This document shows, piece by piece, positions 1 to 6,365 of a stretch of DNA of 7,118 nucleotides. The notes under the pieces were generated by a model. The model did not search any database and was not told where the DNA came from. It was given only the letters and a program-made list of their open reading frames with translations. How positions within the stretch are numbered: position 1 is the stretch's first letter; every line of letters starts with the position of its first letter. The DNA comes from Bacillota bacterium (GTDB taxonomy: Bacteria; Bacillota; Clostridia; Lachnospirales; Cellulosilyticaceae): assembly GCA_023457875.1 (NCBI GenBank), contig JAEXBC010000026.1, forward strand, positions 1 to 7,118, read 5' to 3'. Position numbers and translations under genes: made by a program.

Positions 1-609
1 CAAGATATTAACGAGTTATTGGAGCGAGGGGGCATCATAAGGGATGAGGTGTCTAATAGCACTATTTGCTATGGTATAGAAGGAAAAACAGCTACTACTT
101 CAAAACCATGGGATGCATTTTGGCAAATGAGAGAACCATTACAGCTTGCACTTTGTAATTTAAAGGATGTTATCAGCATTACCTCCCCATCACAAAAAGT
201 CTATATTGTTGAGAACCCTACCGTTTTCACACAGTTATTAGAAAGAACGGCAAAAAGAGACATAGCACTTCTTTGTACAAGTGGTCAACTCAATACCTGT
301 GCTTATAGAATTCTAGACTTATTAAAATCGTCAGGAACCACCATGTATTATAATGGGGATTTTGACCCAGAGGGCTTACAAATTGCTCACAAACTAAAGA
401 AGCGTTATAAAGAGCAATTGGTATTATGGCACTATGAGGCTAAAGACTATTTAAAGATAAAAGGCAAGGTAAGTATCACAGAACGGCTTTCTAAGCTTAG
501 CAGTATAGAAGACGAAGCATTTGCCATGCTTATCACAGAAATAAAAAAGCATAAGGTAGCAGGTTATCAAGAACTTCTGGTAGAGGAACTTGCAGGTGAT
601 ATTGACTAA
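1..609 (+). CDS. jetD: Wadjet type II JetD nuclease (TIGR02679/DUF2399 family), C-terminal part
   Basis: The frame is open from base 1, so the gene begins left of the window; the TTG at 19 is most likely internal. The visible 202 residues match the DUF2399 half of TIGR02679 proteins, which have a Toprim fold like topoisomerase VI subunit A. Two acidic motifs are intact: the glutamate of VENP (codon 211-213) and the DxD of YNGDFDPEG (codons 358-360 and 364-366). Other family-like stretches are LLCTSGQ before the DxD and GYQE near the C-terminus. From family knowledge, type II Wadjet pairs this nuclease with the SMC-like JetABC (TIGR02677, TIGR02678, TIGR02680), which extrudes loops on plasmids that JetD then cuts. 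JetD is commonly the last gene, which fits the terminator-like hairpin downstream. The N-terminal DUF3323-type half is outside the window. The partner genes are not visible, so system membership is inferred. Confidence 0.82.
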   Translation, partial: QDINELLERGGIIRDEVSNSTICYGIEGKTATTSKPWDAFWQMREPLQLALCNLKDVISITSPSQKVYIVENPTVFTQLLERTAKRDIALLCTSGQLNTCAYRILDLLKSSGTTMYYNGDFDPEGLQIAHKLKKRYKEQLVLWHYEAKDYLKIKGKVSITERLSKLSSIEDEAFAMLITEIKKHKVAGYQELLVEELAGDID

Positions 610-726
610 AGCGAAAAATAGATAAGTATTAATGGTTAGTAATAATCTAAGCGTCAAAATTTATTGGATAACCTATATGCAAGTGAAAAGAAGTCGACAA
701 AACTATATTTCAACAATAGAACAAAA

Positions 727-762
727 ATATACCATAAGCATATTGTATACAGAATGGTATAT
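727..762. repeat. 9-bp perfect inverted repeat (ATATACCAT / ATGGTATAT)
   Basis: The arms 727-735 and 754-762 are exactly complementary and are separated by 18 bases that contain the small palindrome GTATAC (745-750). It sits in the 233-bp gap between jetD and the TPM gene. There is no following T-run, so it is not a typical terminator. It could be a protein-binding site or chance in A+T-rich DNA. I see no convincing gene in the 610-842 gap. Confidence 0.45.
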
Positions 763-791
763 AGTGCCAATAAACATATTTGCAGATAAAC

Positions 792-838
792 AAAAGGTAA
801 GTCCTGTTCTACATAAGTAGTGCAAGGCTTACCTTTTT
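792..838 (+). terminator. Long hairpin terminator between convergent genes
   Basis: Bases 792-812 pair with 817-837 around an ATAA tetraloop (813-816). There are 19 pairs, including two G-U, with only two mismatches (804/825 and 808/821). The outer arm AAAAGGTAAG pairs with CTTACCTTTT, and the T-run reaches 838. The wobble pairs form only in plus-strand RNA, so it should work best for jetD, 180 bases upstream. Its minus-strand form, with a run of U at the other end, lies directly after the TPM gene stop and may serve that operon too. Confidence 0.72.
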
Positions 839-842
839 AACA

Positions 843-1709
843 TTAGAAGCCACGGCCGCCGCCGCCGTGAGATCTTCCGCTACTTGAATGATGAGTTGAA
901 GAACGCCCACCACCACTATTATTTGAGGATTGAATTTTTACGCTAGTGGTATGTGAGGTTATGAACTGGTCTATACGTTCCGTATAGTGTACAGAATTTC
1001 TTAACGGTTTTGTTTCAGGTGTTGTAAAGCGAGGATGCTTATAGGTGTACATGATAATAGCCCTTGTAATGAAAGCAATCAAAAAGGCACCTATTAATGA
1101 AGCACCAATACTTAAGGCGAGACTTGAGCCGGAAGGATACTCGCCGCTGTTATTTTTAAAGGGTTCACGCTTAGTAGGTTCATACGGATCAATATTGTTA
1201 TACTCATCTTGATTATATTGATTAGAAGGAATACCCGCTTTAAAATAACCTTCTACTTTCCTTAGAAAGGTAGTAGAAGCCCTATAGAAGTCTCCATCAC
1301 TTAAATAAGGCGTAACGTTATCTAAAAGTGCATTGATGCGTGCATCGGTAAGATGACGGATGGCTAACCCTGTAGTGGAAATATAAACGTTACGGTTATC
1401 CATATCAATAAGTAGGAGCAGTCCATCTTTATCCTCTCCAATGCCAAAACCATTATAATCATAAAAATCATCTGCATAATCTTGAGATGTGGCTCCTTGA
1501 GCATCATCCGTTGTGACAATGACAATATCCATTTGGTAAGTTGCTACCAAGGTACTGATGGCATCTTCTAGGCTTTGTATCTCACTAGAAGTGAAGAGAC
1601 TGGCCTGGTCATATACCCTAGATTCTCCTGCAAAGAGAGGCTGAGATAGGATGCCTAAGCAGCAAAATAGGGTAAAGAGTATGGTAAGGCGTGTTTTGAT
1701 GCTTTTCAT
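843..1709 (-). CDS. TPM-domain (YgcG/YdjH-like) membrane protein with Gly-rich tail
   Basis: The 288-aa product has a basic N-terminus and a hydrophobic signal peptide (about 1-27, possible cleavage after LFA). The TPM domain (PF04536) covers about 32-158, with hallmark stretches VYDQASLFTSSEI, MDIVIVTTDDAQG and DGLLLLIDMDNRNVYISTTG. A transmembrane helix follows at about 196-222. The Ser/His/Gly-rich tail (261-288) ending GGGGRGF is typical of this family. The domain therefore probably lies outside the membrane. The start at 1709 is chosen because GGGAGG lies 9 bases upstream and the ATG overlaps the previous gene's stop as ATGA, implying translational coupling. A longer reading from 1760 lacks this support. 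In Bacillus subtilis the TPM protein YdjH works with the zinc-ribbon protein YdjG in a PspA-linked envelope-stress group, and the same pairing here suggests a similar role. TPM domains are sometimes called phosphatases; activity is not shown here. Confidence 0.85.
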   Translation of the reverse strand: MKSIKTRLTILFTLFCCLGILSQPLFAGESRVYDQASLFTSSEIQSLEDAISTLVATYQMDIVIVTTDDAQGATSQDYADDFYDYNGFGIGEDKDGLLLLIDMDNRNVYISTTGLAIRHLTDARINALLDNVTPYLSDGDFYRASTTFLRKVEGYFKAGIPSNQYNQDEYNNIDPYEPTKREPFKNNSGEYPSGSSLALSIGASLIGAFLIAFITRAIIMYTYKHPRFTTPETKPLRNSVHYTERIDQFITSHTTSVKIQSSNNSGGGRSSTHHSSSGRSHGGGGRGF

Positions 1710-2794
1710 ATCTGAATACCTCCCATGTATAAAATGACAAACAAGATAACGGCAAAGCAAATCACAAATAGTATTAATGAGAAGCGATTTAACTTGGATT
1801 TACATATAGGAACTGAGCCAAAGGTCTTACCTGTTTGACCATTCATGGCATACAAAAAGGTTTGTCCCTTATAAAGGTAAGTTAATATCCAAGTAGGCAT
1901 CAGCGTGTAGTGAAAACGGGTGCGATTGACTTGGACATTTTTGGCTGCAAAAGAAGTAGAGGTATAGCCACCGATTGAAGAACGCAGTTCGTTTTCTACG
2001 GCATGCTCTACCCTAGATTTTATCTTAGGATAAATGTCTTCTTTAGGAACATCATATTTTTCAGCAATAAAGCCTGATAAATAGGAGTAAGAAAACGCAG
2101 TTAAGTCTGAATAGTCAAAGGGCGCAATGCTGTCCATGATTTGGTCATCAGCCTTCTTTGAGGCATCATGAGGAAGGTATTCAAAGCGCATATCTGCTGC
2201 ACGAGAAACTGCGAAGATATCCGTCTTTGTATATTGATGCTGTCCAGTTTGCCAAGTTTTGACTTTCTTTCCTGTCCCCCTTAAATAACCGTGGGCATCA
2301 CAATCAACTAGCCAGTAGGGGACATAGAGACCTGCTATTTTTTCTAATTGGCTTGGAGAAGAAAAATCATTAGGCAAGAACTTCTTCTTTTGGCACCAAG
2401 CTTTAAAGGTATTTAGTGCATCCTCTTTGCTCTTTTTAAAGGGAATAACCATAGAGGGTTTAAACTCATCCACAAGCTGTTTAGTAAAGACCACTGGATT
2501 GTGACAATAGCAGCAGAGGGTTGCAGCAGTGGTCTCATCAGTTATAATCTGGGCGCCGCAGCTTGGGCAGGTATAAAGAAGAGATTTATCAGCTTCAGTG
2601 GAAGCTTCACCCATCTCGCTAGCATCTTCTATGATTTCTTGACCAGGAATATCATGGGAATGCTCCTTTGTAAGTTTAGTCACTTCTTCTTCCGTAAAGG
2701 CACTAAAGCAGTATTCGCATTTCAAATTTTGGGTAGAGGGATCAAAGGTTAAATCACCACCACAATTCGGACATTTGTAAGAAACAATAGCCAA
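1706..2794 (-). CDS. Double zinc-ribbon membrane protein (YdjG-like, TFIIB-type zinc ribbon)
   Basis: This is a 362-aa protein with two N-terminal treble-cysteine ribbons: C8/C11 with C26/C29, and C76/C79 with C94/C97. A central domain (about 110-335) shows stretches I recall from B. subtilis YdjG, such as MVIPFKKSKEDA, GLYVPYW, YLSGFIAEKYDV and YAMNGQTGKTFG. One C-terminal transmembrane helix lies at about 337-357, with few residues after it, so the ribbons and central domain are probably cytoplasmic. Annotation pipelines often call such proteins TFIIB-type zinc-ribbon or RNA polymerase subunit P-like, which is misleading, since nothing points to transcription. The start is TTG, supported by GGAGG 7 bases upstream and by the SYKCPNCGG motif following at once. 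It is the first gene of an operon with the TPM gene (ATGA overlap) behind its own promoter. Likely role: membrane-stress complex with the TPM protein (inferred). Confidence 0.82.
   Translation of the reverse strand: MAIVSYKCPNCGGDLTFDPSTQNLKCEYCFSAFTEEEVTKLTKEHSHDIPGQEIIEDASEMGEASTEADKSLLYTCPSCGAQIITDETTAATLCCYCHNPVVFTKQLVDEFKPSMVIPFKKSKEDALNTFKAWCQKKKFLPNDFSSPSQLEKIAGLYVPYWLVDCDAHGYLRGTGKKVKTWQTGQHQYTKTDIFAVSRAADMRFEYLPHDASKKADDQIMDSIAPFDYSDLTAFSYSYLSGFIAEKYDVPKEDIYPKIKSRVEHAVENELRSSIGGYTSTSFAAKNVQVNRTRFHYTLMPTWILTYLYKGQTFLYAMNGQTGKTFGSVPICKSKLNRFSLILFVICFAVILFVILYMGGIQI
1719..1724 (-). promoter_or_regulatory. Ribosome binding site GGGAGG fixing the TPM gene start
   Basis: Minus-strand GGGAGG lies 9 bases before the ATG at 1709-1707 and inside the last codons of the zinc-ribbon gene. 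It decides against the longer reading from 1760 and supports coupled translation of the pair. Confidence 0.8.
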
Positions 2795-2801
2795 GTGAAA
2801 G

Positions 2802-2807
2802 CCTCCT
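2802..2807 (-). promoter_or_regulatory. Ribosome binding site for the TTG start
   Basis: Minus-strand AGGAGG (complement of CCTCCT at 2802-2807) sits 7 bases before the TTG at 2794-2792. No ATG or GTG alternative has comparable support, so it fixes the unusual start codon. Confidence 0.8.
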
Positions 2808-2829
2808 TTTTAAGATACATAATGAGTAT

Positions 2830-2858
2830 AGTATATCATATTGTGATGATGCTGTGAA
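2830..2858 (-). promoter_or_regulatory. Sigma-A-type promoter of the zinc-ribbon/TPM operon
   Basis: Minus-strand TTCACA (2858-2853), a 17-base spacer, then TATACT (2835-2830): five of six matches to each consensus box at ideal spacing. Transcription should start near 2822, giving a leader of about 28 bases. A second TATACT at 2830-2825 overlaps by one base. The -35 box begins 18 bases beyond the cellulase stop codon. No sigma-W-like TGAAAC/CGTA pair is present, unlike the B. subtilis pspA-ydjGHI operon. Confidence 0.65.
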
Positions 2859-2875
2859 TCAGTAGTGAAGTTTGG

Positions 2876-4771
2876 TTAGCGCTTTGCATACTCCTTTAAG
2901 GATATGCCGTTTTTGCCAAGAGGCACATCTTGATCAAGTCCTACAAATTTACCATTTATTTGCCAAAGGGCTTTCTTTACAAAGGCGTATTTTTCTTCGT
3001 CCCAAGTAGTAAAATCATCCTTCACTAAGCCACCTGTATCACCAGAATTGGCGTTAAAGCACCAGAAGGTGTGATGTAATTTGTATTTGATAATTAGGCT
3101 GCGTAAATGGGTCATCCAAGTTAAATTAGGCTCTGTCATATAGCCTCCCCACTCACCAATAAGAAGAGGGGCAATATTATCCTCATAAATATATAACCAA
3201 TTATCACGCCAACACTCTTTATAGAGAGAGTTATAGGTATAGCCCTCCTTAAACCAAGGTTGCTGATAAACAGCAGGGCCGTAGTCATGGGGAGAGTAAA
3301 CTAATTTGTTTTGATATTCGCCAAGCTGAATAGGATAGTCTTTTACCCCTCTTAGGTTTCCACCCCACCAGTTAAAGTAATAATCTGCTGAGTTGGTAGA
3401 GGCATACGAACTATTTTTCTTGATATCCTTAGGATAGATTTCAATACCTTCTACCATAATCAGTACATTGGGATTTTGTTTTAGAATAGCTTTAGCAGCT
3501 TTTTCAGCAATATACTTCCAGTTGTTTGCAGCTTTACTATTATTCCAAATGGCTTTTGGCGTTTCGTTGGGTTTGCCATGGGGCTCATTTTTAAGGTCAT
3601 AAGCAATAATGGTATCATTGGTTTTATAACGTCCAGCAAGATAGCTTAGTGCATTAATAAAATCAGCCTCGGTGATATCACCTTCGTACCAAACATTTTT
3701 CATATGTCCCATAGCATCTGTTTTGGCACTATGCATATCAATCATAACCTTTATGCCGTTCTTTTCACATAAATCAAGGACATAATCAAAGATTTCAAGA
3801 CTGTTTTTGCCGGCTAAATGGCTATTGGTGGCTTGATTGAAATTAGCAGTCGGATAAGTACCCTTTGACCAGGACTTAACAAGTTCTACAGACATAGGAA
3901 TGCGAAGTAGATTAAAGCCTCTATCTGCGATGGCTTCAATGGATTTGTCTAGATGAGCACTCCACAAACCGTCAAAGGTGTTGGTGCCAGTGTTATAGCC
4001 AAACCAATTAATGCCGGTAAGCCATACCTCTTGACCATTTTTATCAATGATTTTATTGTTTTTTACATAGAGCCAATCACCTTCCTTTGCAATTTTAGCT
4101 TTTTCCTGGGGGCTTAGCGTGTGTGTTTCAAGGGTGGTATCAGATGAAGCACCGGGGGCATTGGAGAGAGGCACTACAGGAGGTGCTATCTTGGTGCTCA
4201 TATCAGATGAGCCTGTATACTTTTGCTGATTTCTAGTATAGGTTACTTGAATATCCTTAGGTGAAATAACCTGGGAAGAAGCAATGATACAGCCAAAATT
4301 AATACTGCCATTTGGAGCGATTTCCGAATTGTAGCTTACTGGTGAAACCGTTAATGTACTACCTGATAGGCTATAAACGCCGCTCCAATTTTGGTCCATC
4401 TTTGAGCCGTTAGGCACAGTGCAGCTCAGTGTCCAATTGGTTATTGGACTAGAAGTAGTGTTTGTTAAGATGCCATCTAATTGTGTGAAGGTTTGATTTC
4501 CGCTTATCCAATTGTTTGAGGCTTTTAGCTCAATTTGCATATCGCTACTGGTTTTCATGGCCACGGGGGTGATATCAGTAAATGGAACGGTTTCTTGGGG
4601 TATTGGGGAAGGAGTCAACGTCGTAGTGTTATTTTCGCTAGCTGATGGTGAAGGCATTAAGACTGCCGCGTCCCTTTGATGAGCCTTGGAAAGTAGTAAA
4701 CCAAAAGTAAGTAAGCAGAGCGTAATCAAGCTGCTAAATAAAATGATTTGTTTTTTGGTGGATTTTTTCAT
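2876..4771 (-). CDS. Secreted/membrane-anchored CBM2-GH5 endoglucanase (cellulase)
   Basis: The 631-aa product has a basic N-terminus and a hydrophobic segment (8-28), which is a signal peptide (possible cleavage after SKA30) or an uncleaved anchor. A Ser/Thr/Pro linker (about 37-75) follows, then a CBM2-type cellulose-binding module (about 77-178, tryptophans W88, W113, W129), a second linker (185-222) and a GH5 barrel (about 230-610). Catalytic residues are present: acid/base E396 in KNEPHG and nucleophile E540 in LIGEWGG, with R290, H347, H495, Y497 and W570 at expected GH5 positions. [10 protein letters not shown] near the barrel start, WWGGNLRG and NANSGDTGG recall the Acidothermus E1 enzyme, pointing to subfamily GH5_1. 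It should cut internal beta-1,4-glucan bonds outside the cell. No dockerin, so it is not cellulosomal. The start at 4771 is preferred over 4777: AAGGAG lies 9 bases from the former and only 3 from the latter. The gene has its own promoter. Confidence 0.9.
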   Translation of the reverse strand: MKKSTKKQIILFSSLITLCLLTFGLLLSKAHQRDAAVLMPSPSASENNTTTLTPSPIPQETVPFTDITPVAMKTSSDMQIELKASNNWISGNQTFTQLDGILTNTTSSPITNWTLSCTVPNGSKMDQNWSGVYSLSGSTLTVSPVSYNSEIAPNGSINFGCIIASSQVISPKDIQVTYTRNQQKYTGSSDMSTKIAPPVVPLSNAPGASSDTTLETHTLSPQEKAKIAKEGDWLYVKNNKIIDKNGQEVWLTGINWFGYNTGTNTFDGLWSAHLDKSIEAIADRGFNLLRIPMSVELVKSWSKGTYPTANFNQATNSHLAGKNSLEIFDYVLDLCEKNGIKVMIDMHSAKTDAMGHMKNVWYEGDITEADFINALSYLAGRYKTNDTIIAYDLKNEPHGKPNETPKAIWNNSKAANNWKYIAEKAAKAILKQNPNVLIMVEGIEIYPKDIKKNSSYASTNSADYYFNWWGGNLRGVKDYPIQLGEYQNKLVYSPHDYGPAVYQQPWFKEGYTYNSLYKECWRDNWLYIYEDNIAPLLIGEWGGYMTEPNLTWMTHLRSLIIKYKLHHTFWCFNANSGDTGGLVKDDFTTWDEEKYAFVKKALWQINGKFVGLDQDVPLGKNGISLKEYAKR

Positions 4772-4780
4772 AATCATGAG

Positions 4781-4786
4781 CTCCTT
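4781..4786 (-). promoter_or_regulatory. Ribosome binding site that decides the cellulase start
   Basis: Minus-strand AAGGAG lies 9 bases before the ATG at 4771-4769 but only 3 bases before the in-frame ATG at 4777-4775. The protein therefore most likely begins MKKSTKKQ rather than MIMKKSTK. Confidence 0.7.
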
Positions 4787-4808
4787 AAATAATAAGACTA
4801 ATAAAAAC

Positions 4809-4837
4809 AGTATAACATATTAACATATTCTTGATAA
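4809..4837 (-). promoter_or_regulatory. Sigma-A-type promoter of the cellulase gene, with a tandem repeat in its spacer
   Basis: Minus-strand TTATCA (4837-4832), a 17-base spacer and TATACT (4814-4809). Predicted start is near 4802, leader about 31 bases. The -35 box is weak (four of six), which would suit an activated promoter. Confidence 0.55.
4813..4828. repeat. Two tandem copies of TAACATAT in the cellulase promoter spacer
   Basis: Plus-strand TAACATAT occurs at 4813-4820 and again at 4821-4828 with no gap, spanning the -10 edge and most of the spacer. It may be a regulator site or simply A+T-rich chance sequence. The remainder of the 4772-4903 gap shows no convincing terminator for the upstream gene. 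Confidence 0.5.
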
Positions 4838-4903
4838 TCATCCTATGAGCAAAATGATACTTATAGATTAAAGTTTATTTAACGTTATCTTTGCAATAAA
4901 AAC

Positions 4904-6232
4904 TTATGTGTCGGTTGAGGAGGGAAAGTAAAGGGTATTTACTAGTTCTAGACTTTGAATCATTGAAGTTAAAGTAACACATCTATGTTGGCATGACACT
5001 TCAAAGGAGGGTTGATGAAACTGTTTAAGTTCTTCAAGTATAGGCGCAAAATCAGGTGAGGTGTTTGACCAGCTGTTGACTGCGCTGGGACTAATGGGCT
5101 GCGACGTTCCTAGTGCTAAGCCTTGATAGGTATAAGCTGCACGTAAACAGGTCTCGGCGTAGGATGAGATAAAGTAAGCACCAAATTGAAGGGGGCCTCT
5201 ATTTAGGATAGTACGAATGCGTTTGATGAGGGTATTAAGGTTTTCCTGGATATCCATGATATATTTATTTTGAGAACTATAGCCAATGGTATGGGTAGTT
5301 GATTTCCCTTTGGTATAATGAAGCGTTGTACCGTGGGTTGTAGTATTGGTATGGATATTACAATCAGCACAGGCTAAAGAAGACCCCTTAGTATGTCCCA
5401 CAGCTTCATTTTTTAGGACACTAATGCCAAGAGATTGTTTATCTGTTATTGGAATGGAAGTAGAGGGTGTTACATTGGTATAGTTAGAAAAACTGCAAGA
5501 AGCATTGGTGGTATCTGTTTTTGTACTTGAATGGCTGTGTGTCACAGCGTCAGAATCAGAAAAGGTTTTAGAATCACTATGATTTTTTCCATTAAGAATA
5601 TTATGACTGAAATTTGTATAGCTTGAGAAGGTATTGTATAGCTTAATCAACTCATTAAGGTAGTCCTCTAGTTGCTGGCGAAGCACGGGCGTAGCCAAAA
5701 GAAAAGCAACATAGGGCTCTGTCTTTCCCATTAAGGTAGAAAAACTGTTGAGTAGGGGTGGCTGATAACTTTCAGATGGGATAACAGTGGCTGCACAAAT
5801 AAAGGTATAGCGATTTGGGTTAAACCAATGCTCTAATAAGTGCATGGTTCTCTCTGGGGACGGTTCTTCTATTATCATGCCAGGAAAAGTATTAATAAGT
5901 CCATTTTTTAATAATAGGTAGCTCGTCTCAGAGGAAACTTCACTTTGAACACCTGCGTATATGGTAAGCCCATTAGGACTGGATTCGATAATATAACCTA
6001 TAACAGTATTTATACTACCTAGTGCACTTATGACAAAGGATAGGTTTGTATAGGCGGGTGTTTGTGGAAACACTTTAATCTGTAGTAGTTTAATGGGGCA
6101 GGATTGAGTTGTTATAAGAGATAAGGGATAGGAAGAAAGATTAAAAATATAGTATGAACGCACAAGAAAATCATATCTATCCAAAGCTTTATCTAATGCA
6201 TCTGATGGGGACGGTTCTCTATAATGGGCCAT
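4904..6232 (-). CDS. HerA/VirB4-type ATP-binding protein N-terminal half, lacking the ATPase domain
   Basis: The 442-aa product begins MAHYREPSPSDALDKALDRY; AAGGAG lies 8 bases before this ATG, while the longer reading needs a GTG at 6277 with no ribosome binding site. Residues about 10-200 are a mixed alpha/beta region (SALGSINTVIGYIIESS, LLKNGLINTFPGMII). Residues 203-320 are very rich in Ser, Thr, His and Asn, with a lone CxxC (C288/C291). Then comes an alpha-helical part (326-345) and a block (RGPLQFGAYFISS, AAYTYQGLALG, SAVNSWSN, FHQPSF). From memory, this order matches the region ahead of the HerA/DUF87-type ATPase in large clostridial ATP-binding proteins. The protein ends at SLELVNTLYFPSSTDT, about where that ATPase would begin. 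No Walker A or B motif is visible, nor any signal peptide or membrane helix. Function unknown. It could be a truncated paralogue or a stand-alone adaptor. The match to the family is from recall, not a search. Confidence 0.6.
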   Translation of the reverse strand: MAHYREPSPSDALDKALDRYDFLVRSYYIFNLSSYPLSLITTQSCPIKLLQIKVFPQTPAYTNLSFVISALGSINTVIGYIIESSPNGLTIYAGVQSEVSSETSYLLLKNGLINTFPGMIIEEPSPERTMHLLEHWFNPNRYTFICAATVIPSESYQPPLLNSFSTLMGKTEPYVAFLLATPVLRQQLEDYLNELIKLYNTFSSYTNFSHNILNGKNHSDSKTFSDSDAVTHSHSSTKTDTTNASCSFSNYTNVTPSTSIPITDKQSLGISVLKNEAVGHTKGSSLACADCNIHTNTTTHGTTLHYTKGKSTTHTIGYSSQNKYIMDIQENLNTLIKRIRTILNRGPLQFGAYFISSYAETCLRAAYTYQGLALGTSQPISPSAVNSWSNTSPDFAPILEELKQFHQPSFEVSCQHRCVTLTSMIQSLELVNTLYFPSSTDT

Positions 6233-6240
6233 AAGCACGA

Positions 6241-6246
6241 CTCCTT
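6241..6246 (-). promoter_or_regulatory. Ribosome binding site fixing the start of the HerA-like gene
   Basis: Minus-strand AAGGAG ends 8 bases before the ATG at 6232-6230. The longer in-frame reading from GTG at 6277 lacks any comparable site and would overlap the predicted transcription start. Confidence 0.75.
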
Positions 6247-6271
6247 TGTAAAGAGGGTACTGTAATAATTT

Positions 6272-6291
6272 ATGCACAATACTAGGTGCAT
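6272..6291. promoter_or_regulatory. Candidate operator: dyad ATGCAC-N8-GTGCAT
   Basis: The perfect 6-bp arms 6272-6277 and 6286-6291 are 14 bases apart start to start. The left arm covers the -35 box of the plus promoter; the right arm touches the -10 box of the minus promoter. A dimeric repressor bound here could control both genes. No regulator gene is visible in the window. Confidence 0.45.
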
Positions 6292-6302
6292 TATGCTATA
6301 AT
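6273..6302 (+). promoter_or_regulatory. Promoter of the rRNA methyltransferase gene, extended -10
   Basis: A perfect TATAAT (6297-6302) is preceded by TGC, giving an extended -10 (TGNTATAAT). TGCACA (6273-6278) at 18 bases is a four-of-six -35. Start is expected near 6309, with a leader of about 57 bases to the ATG at 6366. Confidence 0.7.
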
Positions 6303-6318
6303 AAGCCAAAACAGTGAA
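6290..6318 (-). promoter_or_regulatory. Promoter of the HerA-like gene, overlapping the divergent promoter
   Basis: Minus-strand TTCACT (6318-6313), a 17-base spacer and CATAAT (6295-6290). Start is expected near 6283, leader about 50 bases. Its -10 box is one base from the -10 box of the plus-strand promoter, so both cannot be occupied together. Confidence 0.5.
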
Positions 6319-6365
6319 CATACGCAGATTAGAAAAATATAGGTCGGAATATAAAGGATGAAGTC

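Noticed and set aside
451..657. 68-aa minus-strand frame over the end of jetD
   Set aside because: Antisense shadow of a well-supported coding frame with no ribosome binding site or family signature.
632..820. 62-aa open frame on the plus strand after jetD
   Set aside because: No ribosome binding site, no recognisable motif, and its end runs into the terminator hairpin.
851..869. GC-rich hairpin CACGGC-N7-GCCGTG at the end of the TPM gene
   Set aside because: It is explained by the glycine codon run of the coding sequence, and no T-run follows directly on the minus strand.
2501..2752. 83-aa plus-strand frame within the zinc-ribbon gene
   Set aside because: Shadow of the clearly coding minus-strand frame.
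2810..2870. Possible sigma-W promoter ahead of the YdjG-like gene
   Set aside because: No TGAAAC-type -35 with a CGTA-type -10 on the minus strand; the sigma-A-like boxes fit far better.
4871..4905. Weak inverted repeat AAGTTT/AAACTT after the HerA-like gene
   Set aside because: Only six A+T-rich pairs with a long loop; not a credible terminator.
5720..5740. LMGKT in the HerA-like protein (residues 167-171) as a possible Walker A
   Set aside because: The glycine required five residues before the GKT is absent, and no Walker B follows.
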